DNA from: Perognathus longimembris pacificus
Taxonomy: Eukaryota > Chordata > Mammalia > Rodentia > Heteromyidae
Direction: 5' to 3'
Length of the DNA stretch: 64,000 nt
NCBI RefSeq assembly: GCF_023159225.1
Contig: NC_063162.1
Coordinates: 102,502,094 to 102,566,093 of the forward strand
The position numbers were made by a program, and so were the translations under genes. The notes under the pieces are model-generated. The model saw nothing but the letters and a program-made list of their open reading frames with translations, had not been told where the DNA came from and made no database searches. Positions 56,470-64,000 of this stretch are shown one piece after another; positions within the stretch are counted from its first letter, which is position 1; every line of letters begins with the position of its first letter.

Positions 56470-56760
56470 ACGCACCCCAACAATTGCCCAGCGTTAGGTC
56501 AACAGCTACAGAGCGAGGTGCAAAGACAAACCACCCAGAGAGAGAGCGAGGCTTCCGCCACCGCCGCCTTCACCTCTCCATCCCACGCCAACACGCAAGA
56601 CGACGGAACTCAGAGCCCCGGCTGCGGCCCCGGCTGCGGCCCCGCCCCGGCTGCGGCCCCGCCCCGGCTGCGTGACCACGCCGGGACGGAGTGGGTGTGG
56701 CCAGATGTCCAGGACGCTGCCTAGTCGCCTAGCAACCGCCCAGCTCCGAGCAATGGAATC
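56470..56760 (+). promoter_or_regulatory. EFCAB10: EFCAB10 CpG-rich promoter region
   Basis: Sharp rise in GC and CpG directly before the EFCAB10 start codon. It includes four copies of a CCCCGGCTGCGG unit (about 56616-56672), two CCGCCCC GC boxes (56642 and 56660) and an X-box. There is no TATA box near the start. It is typical of a dispersed CpG promoter; the transcription start is not resolvable by eye. Confidence 0.7.
56724..56736 (+). promoter_or_regulatory. X-box (RFX-type) motif
   Basis: GTCGCCTAGCAAC fits the X-box consensus RYYNYY-N(1-3)-RRNRAC with a one-base spacer and lies 17 bases upstream of the EFCAB10 ATG. RFX factors drive many ciliary and flagellar genes. Confidence 0.55.
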
Positions 56761-56861
56761 CGTTAGCAGCCCGGAGCGTCAAGCCAGGGAGTATTTGGAA
56801 AAACACCGGATCATGGATATGCTGAACTACCTCACCAGCATGCTTCTCTTTAGCAAGCCGG
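56753..56861 (+). CDS. EFCAB10: EFCAB10 exon 1 (coding part)
   Basis: First coding exon of EF-hand calcium-binding domain protein 10. It encodes 36 residues, MESVSSPERQAREYLEKH, then RIMDMLNYLTSMLLFSKP, plus one base of a Glu codon completed at 63867. The REYLEKHRI...LTSMLLFSKPEKPREF stretch across the junction is an RIIa/DPY-30-like dimerisation-docking segment, found in many axonemal proteins. The donor is GTAACG at 56862. The chosen ATG has G at -3 and G at +4; an in-frame ATG at 56705 (16 codons upstream) has a poor context. Gene identity rests on recalled family similarity and on the position downstream of ATXN7L1. The protein's role is not established; a ciliary role is inferred. Confidence 0.85.
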
Positions 56862-56984
56862 GTAACGGTCTTCTAATTGATTTTTTTTTTTTTCCTTCTA
56901 CCTTCCCTCCTGTGCTAAGCAATCCCAGAAATTCCCCCGGGGCGACCCTGTCTCCCCACTGCTTCCTAGGTCCTCCCCTCTCAC

Positions 56985-57230
56985 CACTCTGTACCTGCAT
57001 TTCCAGCTTTTTGGTGATTAATTTGAAGTAAGAATCTCCCGGCTTTCCTCCCCCAGCTAGCGTTGAGCCGTCATCTTCATATCTCAGCCTTCTGAGTAGC
57101 TAGGATCACAGGTGTGAGCCAGCGGTGCCCAGCTTTAAAGTACTATTTTTGTTTATGTTTTGTCAGTAATGGGGTTTGAACTCAGGCCTGAGAGGCTGGC
57201 GCCCTCCTGTTGAGCCAACACTCCCTTTCC
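56985..57230 (-). repeat. B1-type SINE and ID-like fragment (antisense)
   Basis: 'TTCCAGCTTTTTGGTGATTA' to 'GAGCCAGCGGTGCCCAGC', then a reversed ID-type end to about 57230. Confidence 0.7.
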
Positions 57231-57256
57231 CTAGAGTTCCTTTTCTTTCTTTCTTT

Positions 57257-57448
57257 CTTTTTTTTTTTCTAGTCCTGGGCCTTGGATTCAGGGCCTGAGT
57301 GCTATCCCTAGCTTTTTTTGCTCAAGGCTAGCATTCTGCCACTTGAGCCACAGCACATTTTCTATATATGTGGTGCTGAGGAATTGAACCCAGGGTTTCA
57401 AGTATACGAAGCAAGCACTCTTGCCAATAGGCCCTATTCCTAGCCCTG
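57257..57448 (-). repeat. IDL-Geo SINE (antisense)
   Basis: CCTAGAGTTC(C/T)T duplications at 57231 and 57449; internally short by a few bases in the joint region. Confidence 0.9.
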
Positions 57449-57775
57449 CCTAGAGTTCTTGATGATCCACTCTTCTCATGTCAGCTCCCAGTCAGTGTGC
57501 CAGACGGTGCAAGGCTTTTGTGGGTGGGAGAGAAATGGGGAGCCTGGCTTACTACTGTGACATAGTAGCCAGTGTCACTTCGGACAAGACCTTAAATCCA
57601 GGGGCTCTTCCTCTGGAAAACTGGGACAAAAAAAGTTTGCATCTTGTGAGTGCCTGGGGAAGATTAAATAATATATAAATCAGCCTTGTGCCTGGTGAGC
57701 AGCAGATGTTTACAATGCTACCTCTGCACTCAGAGTTTTTAATTTAATAAGTGAGCTAAATAACAAGGTAAAAGC

Positions 57776-57915
57776 TTCTTTTGCTCAAGGCTAGCACTAT
57801 ACCACTTGAGCCACAGTGCCACTTTGGCTTTTTCTGTGTATGTGGTACTGAGGAATAGAAACCAGGCCTTCATGCCTGCTAGGCAAGCACTCTACTACCA
57901 CTTAGCCACAGCTTC
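57776..57915 (-). repeat. IDL-Geo SINE, truncated (antisense)
   Basis: Lacks the poly-T and distal right monomer; begins 'TTTTGCTCAAGGCTAGCAC'. Confidence 0.75.
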
Positions 57916-58064
57916 TATATCCTGATTTTAAGGCATTGGATTTTCAAAATAAATGTGGGATATGGGTTAACTTTTAATACTACTCACTGTATTTTAAGAC
58001 AATTTTTTTTACAACTGACATTATGTTCATTCTATTATATTCATTACACAGGAATGAAACTCAT

Positions 58065-58260
58065 GGACAGGGTATGGTGGTCCATACCTATAATCCCAAA
58101 TACAAGGAGAATCTATGCCAAAGGCAGCCTGGCCGAAGCAAAGTTTTATCTGAAAAAGCAAAAATAAAAAGAGGGCAACACTAGGGTGTGGTTCAAATGA
58201 TAGAGTGGTTGCCTAGCCAGCAAAAGTCACTGAATTCAATACCCAGTATCAAAGAAAGAG
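58065..58260 (+). repeat. B1-type fragment with ID-like tail
   Basis: 'GGGTATGGTGGTCCATACCT' head relic, then 'AGGGTGTGGTTCAAATGATA' and 'GAATTCAATACCC'. Confidence 0.6.
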
Positions 58261-58327
58261 AGAATAATGTTTGTCAACATTTAAGTTTGTGTTTATTAAA
58301 GTATCTGAATGGCGTTTAAAATAAAAA

Positions 58328-58562
58328 GTATCTGGGTGCTGGTGACTCATGCCTGTAACTCTAGATACTCAGTAGGTTGAGATCTGAGGATTGCGGTTCT
58401 GAGTCAGCTCCGATAGAACATCTATGAGACTTTTGTCTCCAATTAATCACTAAAAAGCCACAAGTAAAGCTATTGCTTAAGTGGTTGGGGCTAGCTTTGA
58501 GCGAAAACACTCCAGAGACAGTGCCCAGGCCTTTAGTTCAAGAACCAGAACCAGCACAAAAA
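58328..58562 (+). repeat. B1-headed dimeric SINE
   Basis: Complete but diverged; right monomer has lost part of the A-box region. Confidence 0.75.
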
Positions 58563-58679
58563 TAACAACCCGCCCCCCAAATACCAACAATAAGTTATTT
58601 CTCCAAATGTGCTTTCCATTAATGATGTCCTATTTCCTTAAACTCACCTACTTTCATTTACTTACTTGATTAGTTAATT

Positions 58680-59085
58680 TTGGCTCTCCTGGGGTTTGAA
58701 TTCAGGGGTTTATACTTGCTAGGCAAGTGTTTCCTACAGTACCACACCTCTAGCCTTTCTTTTGCTGCTGCTTTTCTTACTGTGCCTGGACTTTGATCTG
58801 CCTATTTTAGGCTTCTTGTAGCTGCAGTGTCAGGCACATAGCACTATGTCCAGTTTCTTCTGTTGAGATGGGTCTCATAGACTTTTTAGCCCTAGCTGTC
58901 CTGAAACTTCAATCTTCCTAATATCAGACTCATTAATAGCTAAGATGATAGGCCTGTACCACCATGCCCTGCTACTAGCAGAAGGCTTGTGAACTTCTTT
59001 GTCCTAGTTGGCCTTGAACTACAATCTTCTGTATCTCAGCCTCACAAATAGCTGATTACAGGCATGCGATACTTGTGCTAGATAG
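58680..59085 (-). repeat. Antisense ID-like and B1-type fragments
   Basis: Reversed ID end ('GGGGTTTGAATTCAGG') followed by two reversed 7SL-like monomers (about 58800-58975 and 58985-59070). Confidence 0.6.
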
Positions 59086-59132
59086 TCTGCAAGCTTTATT
59101 TTTTGTTTTGAAAGCTTTAAATATAGCACATT

Positions 59133-59370
59133 TAGCCAGGCACTGGTGATTCATGCCTATAATTCTGGCTACACAGGAGGCTGAAATCTGAGGATCATGG
59201 TTTGAAGATAGCCAGGGCAGAAAAGTCCATGGAACTCTTACCTCCAGTTAATCACCAAAAAAATGGAGGTAGAGTGCTTGCTTTGAAAACTCAAGTGCTT
59301 TAAAAACTCAAGGACAGAGCCTAAGCCCTGAATTCAAGCACCAGGACAAGCTTAAATAAATAAATAAATA
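59133..59370 (+). repeat. B1-headed dimeric SINE
   Basis: Head, partly deleted right monomer, (AAAT)n tail at 59354-59371. Confidence 0.75.
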
Positions 59371-59467
59371 AGAAAACTAGCAAATTTCTTGGATTAATTC
59401 TAGCTGTGGCTCAGGCAACTGACTTATGAGGAGCCACTGAAGTAATCTATAGAAAATGCTATAGTAG

Positions 59468-59668
59468 GGCTGAGAATGTGGCTTAGCAGTAGTGTGCTTG
59501 CCTAGCATGCATGAAGCCCTGGGTTTTGATTCCTCAGCACCACATAAACAGAAAAAGCCAGAAGTGGTGCTATGGCTCAAGAGGTAGAGTGCTAGCCTTG
59601 AGCAAAAAGAAGCCAGAGACAGTGCTCAGGCCCTGAGTTTTAAGCTCCAGGACTGGCAAAAAAAACAA
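59468..59668 (+). repeat. IDL-Geo SINE, ID-proximal older subfamily
   Basis: 'GCCTAGCATGCATGAAG' and 'CACATAAACAGAAAA' variants, as at 45100. Confidence 0.88.
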
Positions 59669-59861
59669 AACAAATTGAAAATGCTGGATGTAGTACCATG
59701 CCCATAAAAGGGCTGGATAGATTTTAGCTTTTATTACTGTTAAGATGTTAATTTCAGTTTTGTCTTCCTTGAAGAACTAAATTGTTGAGGTCCATATCTG
59801 TAATCCTAGCTATTCAGAGAGGATTTTGAATTTGAAGGCAGCTTAGAAAAAGTTAGAAAGA

Positions 59862-60075
59862 CGGGCTGGGGATATGGCCTAGTGGCAAGAGAGCTTGCCT
59901 CGTATACATGAGGCCCTGGGTTCGAGTCCCCAGCACCACATATAAAGAAAACGGCCAGAAGTGGCGCTGTGGCTCAAGTGGCAGAGTGCTAGCCTTGAGC
60001 AAAAGGAAGCCAGGGACAGTGCTCAGGCCCTGAGTCCAAGGCCCAGGACTGGCCAAAAAAAAAAAAAAAAAAAAG
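59862..60075 (+). repeat. IDL-Geo SINE
   Basis: AAAGTTAGAA(A/C)GAC duplications on both sides; A20 tail. Confidence 0.92.
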
Positions 60076-60102
60076 TTAGAACGACCCTATCTCAATAAAA
60101 CA

Positions 60103-60405
60103 TAGCTGGGTGCTGGGTACTCATACCTGTAAACCCTAGCTCCTCCAGAGGAGGAGCCTGGACAGCAAAGTCCATGACAATTTTTTTTTTGCCAGTCCTG
60201 GGGCTTGAACTCAGGGCCTGGACACTTTACCATAGGCCATATTCCCAGCCCCGAGCCCATGAGAACTTTATCTCCAATTAGCCACCAGAAAACCAGAAGT
60301 GGAGCTGTGGCTCAAAGCAGGTCATTAGACTTGAGCAAAAGAGCTCAGGGACAATGCATAGGCCCTGAGTTCAAGCCCCACAACTGACAAAAAAAAAAAA
60401 AAAAG
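60103..60405 (+). repeat. B1-headed dimeric SINE with embedded antisense IDL-Geo scrap
   Basis: The sense dimer is interrupted at 60180-60252 by poly-T plus the two ends of an antisense IDL-Geo with a large internal deletion. Confidence 0.7.
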
Positions 60406-60614
60406 CTAGGGGTACACAGTGATTCCCCCCCACCTATACTGGGAGTTATGTTCCAGAGACCCCTGGGATAGGTGAAAATCTACAAAATAGCAGCACTGTA
60501 TTTATTTTTATTATATATAAACCCTTTCCACCCTCCTATAAGCCTTCCCCACTCTTTTATTTAACTTTTCCACACTCTTTATAAACACTTCATATGTTCT
60601 TAAACACTTTCTAC

Positions 60615-60815
60615 TTTTTTTTTTTTTGCCAGTCCTGGGCCTTGGACTCAGGGCCTGAGCACTATCCCTGGCTTCTTTTGCTCAAGGCTAGCACTCTGCC
60701 ACTTGAGCCACAGCACCACTTCCAGCTTTTTCTGTTTATGTGGTGCTGAGGAATCGAACCCAGGGCTTCATGTATACAAGGCGAGCATTTTACCTCTAGG
60801 CCATATTCCCAGCCA
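60615..60815 (-). repeat. IDL-Geo SINE nested in the Tigger-like element (antisense)
   Basis: Poly-T start and 'GGCCATATTCCCAGCC' end within AT-rich transposon sequence. Confidence 0.88.
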
Positions 60816-61119
60816 AACCTATGAAATTTTGACAACAAAAAATTCTGTATACTAAGTGTACTACAACATGAATGATGAAGATCATGAATTATGTAACTGT
60901 GCAGTACTGACAGCGATGAAGGTAATGATGATGAGACAAATGTACTACAGTGAAGAACATTCCAGCTTTTCTGAAGGCACCACTTCATCAGGTGGTACGG
61001 TATCTTTGCCCTAGGCTGTAACTTCTCTTATTGCTAAAGGCATAGATGTAACTGATCTCTTTGTCCAAATGATGCACATAGTTATGGGGAGTTGCTGGCA
61101 CTGCTTTTCCTTCCAAGAA

Positions 61120-61900
61120 GTTTCTGATAAACTGACATGCTACTTGTATTTACAAAATGCAATGAACAAAGCACCTGGGGGGTCCCATTCTTCAGCTGCT
61201 TGCAGAAGTTCTTTGGCCATTCTGACCATGGTTGGAAGACAATCAATCATCTTGGCCATCTCATCCATGTTAAAAACTTGTTCAGGCTTATAGTCCCCTT
61301 CCTTGATGATTTGAACTTTTTTTTTCACTAATTCTTCAGCTCCAGCTTTGCCTGCAGAGGAAGCTTCTCCATGTAGAGAAACACTCTTAAGTCCAAAACA
61401 TCTTTGAAATTTGCCAAACCAGCCCTTGCTGGCACTGGAGGGTGGGGGGGTCTAGTGGGAGGACTTGACGGTCTTGCTTCTGTGTTGTCATCCTTGTCTT
61501 CATCCTTGTCACTCTCCTGAATGTCCCTGCTTTCTGCAAAACTATCATAGTTTCTTGGCCTTCGTCCAGAGGGTGTTGGTATCCAGGGAGACATTCTTCT
61601 AGCAGTCATTTATCCACAGAGCCAATGCAGACTCCATCCTCACAATGGCTTTATTGAGGAAAGTGACCACCCTCTTTGCAGCCTTGCTAAAAGTCATTGT
61701 TGCCACAAACCTAATGTGCTTCTTGTCTTTCTTTATGTAGCAAACAATAGATTCCTTGATCTCTAATGGTGGCCCTATAGTCCCATAACTTTTGCCTTCC
61801 TTTAATATGTCAAGAAATGATGGAAAGCATCTTCCTCTGGTGCTTGGGTTCACTGCCAGAAGCCTTAAAGGGTGCAGAAGGTTTGGTGGCATTGTAAGGC
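61120..61900 (-). pseudogene. Decayed Tigger-type transposase
   Basis: Three minus-strand open segments in different frames (about 61892-61599, 61609-61328 and 61328-61140). They carry words typical of Tigger transposases: KESIVCYIKKDKKHIRF and SKAAKRVV...IVRMESALALWI (DNA-binding region), then KPEQVFNMDE. After FNMDE the usual continuation into the DDE catalytic core is missing and the frame joins a C-terminal-like stretch (MIDCLPTMVRMAKELLQAAE). It is frameshifted and internally deleted, with no prospect of activity. Family recognised from memory. Confidence 0.65.
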
Positions 61901-62344
61901 TTGAAATAAATTCAAGACTTTCACAAAAATCTCACAAAAACACAACACCGCAGAGCAACACTTCGCACAGCGATCAGACATCAATGTGAAGTGGACTAGG
62001 AGAGATGCTGAACATAGGGGCCCAGTGCAGAAGAGCAATCAGACTGATGTTGTGGTCACTGAGCCCATCAGTGCCCAGGATACAGAACACAGTGCTGTGG
62101 TTGGTCGCCTTCCATTCCATCAGCCAACAGTGTGCCATGTACAACTGGCACACTTGTGCAAGTGGTAATGGCATACTGCATTTCCAGTGTGTACAGTATA
62201 GTATTCATCTGCTGATAAAATACATACCATATTTTATTTCGATTTAATATTCTGCTAATGTTTAAATTCACTTTTTATATTGTTTTAAATTTAAGCATAA
62301 ATTATGTAAATACCTATATACTGCAAAATCCTGTGATAGTGACA

Positions 62345-62382
62345 ACTCAGATACAGAATTATATATATATATATATATAATT
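62345..62382. repeat. (TA)n microsatellite
   Basis: About ten TA units within the transposon's right arm. Confidence 0.85.
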
Positions 62383-62444
62383 AGTTTTAAAAACCTGAGA
62401 TACAGTGAAGCCACAGTAAGTGAACTGCAATATAGCGAGAAATG

Positions 62445-62515
62445 ACTGTAGCTCAAGTGGACCCACGTGCCTAGCAAGGGTGAGGTGCTAGGTTCAATCC
62501 TTAGTACCACCAAAA
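62445..62515 (+). repeat. ID-type SINE fragment
   Basis: 'TGTAGCTCAAGTGGACCC' and 'AGGTTCAATCCTTAGTACC' straddle the transposon end. Confidence 0.6.
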
Positions 62516-62614
62516 CCAAACCCAAAAACCTGATTGTCATTATCCCGATACTTACGTAACATAATGATTAGTAACATTTGACTTTTCCTTTCATGTTTTA
62601 AAAATGTTTTCTGT

Positions 62615-62725
62615 CAGCTGGGCACCAGTAGCTCATGCCTGTAATCCTGGCTACTGAGGCTAGGATCTGAAGACTGAGGTTCAAATACAGCCCAGACAAA
62701 GTCTATGAGACTATTACCTCCAATT
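62615..62725 (+). repeat. B1-type SINE head
   Basis: Head only, to 'TGAGACTATTACCTCCAATT'; the right monomer is absent and the next block begins here. Confidence 0.7.
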
Positions 62726-62754
62726 TTCTGTTGTTATAAGCATTTCAAGACATG

Positions 62755-63010
62755 CACTTTTTCTTTTTGTTTTTTGAGAATTCAAATCAGGAGTCTTTAT
62801 TAGATACCCTGGGACTGCAGGCACACTCTTGTCAAAACGACCTGCAGCCCTGTGAATACTTAACTTGGTCAGAAAACTGAGCCATGAGAGCAGGAAAAAA
62901 AAAAAAAAAAGCAGAAAAACAATTCCAACAAACCAGATCAGCTCCAAAGGAGCACTGAAGTAGAATGCCATGCTGACTGGGAAGAGCACCAGGAGACACA
63001 GGAGACACTG
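62755..63010 (-). pseudogene. Possible 3' end of a processed retrocopy (parent unknown)
   Basis: On the minus strand a hydrophobic open stretch (FPVSMAFYFSAPLELIW, then VGIVFLL) is followed by a T-run and a UTR-like segment. An AATAAA and, about 20 bases later, an A-rich tail (plus 62758-62777) come next. This layout suggests a reverse-transcribed mRNA end. I do not recognise the parent gene. Confidence 0.35.
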
Positions 63011-63059
63011 CTCATTCTATTTGTGATTTCTGTGCTGGTCCTGTGGCTTGATCTCAGAG

Positions 63060-63342
63060 CCTAGGCTGAGATGTGAGGATGATAGTTCAAAGACAGACCA
63101 GGCAGGAAAGTCTATGAGACTCTTATGTCCATCAAAAAAGCTAGAAGTCTGGGGCTGGGGATATAGCCTAGTGGCAAGAGTGCCTGCCTCGGATACACGA
63201 GGCCCTAGGTTCGATTCCCCAGCACCACATATACAGAAAACGGCCAGAAGTGGCGCTGTGGCTCAAGTGGCAGAGTGCTAGCCTTGAGCGGGAAGAAGCC
63301 AGGGACAGTGCTCAGGCCCTGAGTCCAAGGCCCAGGACTGGC

Positions 63343-63378
<36 letters not shown>

Positions 63379-63485
63379 AAGTGGAGCTGTGGCTCATGTA
63401 GTAGAGTGCTAGCCTTAAACAACAAAAGAAAATCTAATAACAAACAAAAACCTTCAGGGATAGTGTCCAGGTCCTGCCCACACCA
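63060..63485 (+). repeat. B1-headed dimeric SINE split by IDL-Geo
   Basis: Parts at 63060-63151 and 63374-63485 are one dimer; the A-rich/ID insertion separates them at 'AGCTAGAAGT'. Confidence 0.75.
63152..63373 (+). repeat. IDL-Geo SINE, CpG-rich young type
   Basis: AAAAAAGCTAGAAGT duplications; same 'GCCTCGGATACACGAGG' and 'GAGCGGGAAGAAG' variants as 52943. Confidence 0.94.
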
Positions 63486-63641
63486 GAAGAAAAAACTCTT
63501 ACAACAGAACAATTTCAAAACAGTATCTGTATTCCTAGTATGTAGCATAGCACCTTAAACATAGATGTTAATGATTGTTAAATAACTACCCTCACTGTGA
63601 TATATTACAACTCACATCAGAAACACTTATACTGTTCTTTT

Positions 63642-63848
63642 TTTTTTTTTTTTTTGGCCAGTCCTGGGGCTTGGACTCAGGGCCTGAGCACTGTCCCTGG
63701 CTTCTTCTTGCTCAAGGCTAGCACTCTGCCACTTGAGCCACAGCGCCCCTTCTGGCCGTTTTTCTGTATATGTGGTGCTGGGGAATCGAACCTAGGGCCT
63801 CGTGTATCCGAGGCAGGCACTCTTGCCACTAGGCTATATCCCCAGCCC
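63642..63848 (-). repeat. IDL-Geo SINE abutting the EFCAB10 exon 2 acceptor (antisense)
   Basis: Young-type copy with perfect 14-bp TATACTGTTCTTTT duplications at 63628-63641 and 63849-63862. The second duplication is the polypyrimidine tract of the exon 2 acceptor. Confidence 0.95.
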
Positions 63849-63866
63849 TATACTGTTCTTTTGCAG

Positions 63867-64000
63867 AAAAACCAAGGGAATTTTTAATGTCTCTGTTGGA
63901 ACGTATGAGAATTGCCAAAGTGACAAGCATAGCTTTTCCTTACTTCATGGATAACACAAACATCATGGCCATGTTTGAGATGCTGGACTCTGCAGGCAAG
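63867..64000 (+). CDS. EFCAB10: EFCAB10 exon 2 (cut by window end)
   Basis: Acceptor AG at 63865-63866. After completing the Glu codon it encodes KPREFLMSLLERMRIAK, then VTSIAFPYFMDNTNIMAMFE and MLDSAGK. The first part finishes the RIIa/DPY-30-like helix pair begun in exon 1. The second (FMDNTNIMAMFEMLDSAGKG-type) is the start of the EF-hand homology region, with the D-x-A-G-K loop beginning at the window edge. The frame is open and fits exon 1 exactly. No donor is visible, so the exon continues or ends at the edge. Confidence 0.85.

Larger units (their letters stand above)
38986..56470. other. Intergenic region between ATXN7L1 and EFCAB10
   Basis: About 17.5 kb with no recognised gene, mainly SINEs and microsatellites listed separately. 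Stretches in which I recognise nothing are 38986-39440, 40060-40355, 41611-42824, 43250-43980, 45426-45950, 46935-47215, 47325-47756, 47825-48135, 49161-49540, 49760-50310, 51480-52450 and 55350-55985. Confidence 0.7.
60413..62451 (-). mobile_element. Tigger-like (pogo/Tc1-mariner) DNA transposon remnant
   Basis: The ends form imperfect inverted repeats (CAGTGATTCCCC near 60417; the reverse complement of the right end begins TACAGTCATTTCTCG). The inside carries decayed minus-strand transposase segments (next entry). A SINE is nested at 60615-60815. Confidence 0.65.
56862..63866 (+). other. EFCAB10: EFCAB10 intron 1
   Basis: Seven-kb intron filled with SINEs, a MIR relic (about 57480-57730, antisense) and a Tigger-like transposon. 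Stretches in which I recognise nothing include 56862-56980, 57916-58060, 59669-59780 and 62516-62614. Confidence 0.8.

Noticed and set aside
56705..56752. Upstream in-frame ATG of EFCAB10 (MSRTLPS...)
   Set aside because: Poor start context and overlap with the X-box; the ATG at 56753 has G at -3 and +4 and precedes the conserved region closely.
61140..61892. A host gene derived from a Tigger transposase
   Set aside because: Frameshifts between segments and loss of the catalytic core show decay, and it sits inside recognisable transposon ends.
6194..63340. tRNA genes suggested by A- and B-box-like motifs
   Set aside because: All candidates are ID-type or Geo-type SINE monomers with A-rich tails and no cloverleaf.
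10557..63887. Recurrent peptide words such as GLSTVPGFF.LKASTLPLEPQ and WLKWQSASLEQKEARDSAQAL in many frames
   Set aside because: They come from the two strands of the IDL-Geo SINE, not from a protein family.

Overview
This is a mammalian genomic window. It has spliced exons with GT/AG borders, many SINEs, (CA)n/(GA)n microsatellites, old L1, MIR and MaLR fragments, and no bacterial-type operons. The young, abundant SINE has an ID/tRNA-Ala-like left half joined to a second right half. From memory this matches the IDL-Geo SINE of geomyoid rodents (kangaroo rats, pocket mice, pocket gophers), so a geomyoid rodent is the most likely source. That is an inference from repeats, not a species call.

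Two protein genes lie in tandem on the + strand. From 1 to about 38,985 is the 3' half of ATXN7L1 (ataxin-7-like 1, a paralogue of the SAGA deubiquitinase-module anchor ataxin-7). Eight coding exons are visible (4785-5173, 8088-8170, 9076-9326, 21304-21496, 25199-25320, 29665-30610, 33597-33671, 35250-35291). Their phases join without a break into 699 residues, followed by a ~3.7 kb 3' UTR. The N-terminal exons lie upstream of the window. From 56,753 EFCAB10 begins (small protein with an RIIa/DPY-30-like dimerisation segment and EF-hand homology): exon 1 at 56753-56861 and exon 2 from 63867, cut by the window end. ATXN7L1 followed by EFCAB10 in the same orientation agrees with human 7q22 and separates this gene from ATXN7 on chromosome 3.

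Layout: 1-4784 ATXN7L1 intron (old L1, MaLR LTR, SINEs); 4785-38,985 ATXN7L1 exons, introns and 3' UTR, with a CpG-rich LTR-like insertion at 19575-20158; 38,986-56,470 intergenic, mostly SINEs and simple repeats with a few repeat-poor islands (43.3-44.0, 45.4-45.95, 46.9-47.2 kb); 56,470-56,760 CpG-rich EFCAB10 promoter with a ciliary-type X-box; 56,862-63,866 EFCAB10 intron 1 containing a decayed Tigger-like DNA transposon.

Most notable observations: a young SINE with perfect 14-bp target duplications landed 18 nt before the EFCAB10 exon 2 acceptor; ATXN7L1 carries a 31-serine run encoded by an almost pure TCC/TCT repeat; the right SINE monomer looks tRNA-like and is joined to different heads; and an unclassified interspersed repeat occurs in four copies. 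I see no evidence of a novel multi-gene system. This is ordinary mammalian gene and repeat landscape with some unusual details.
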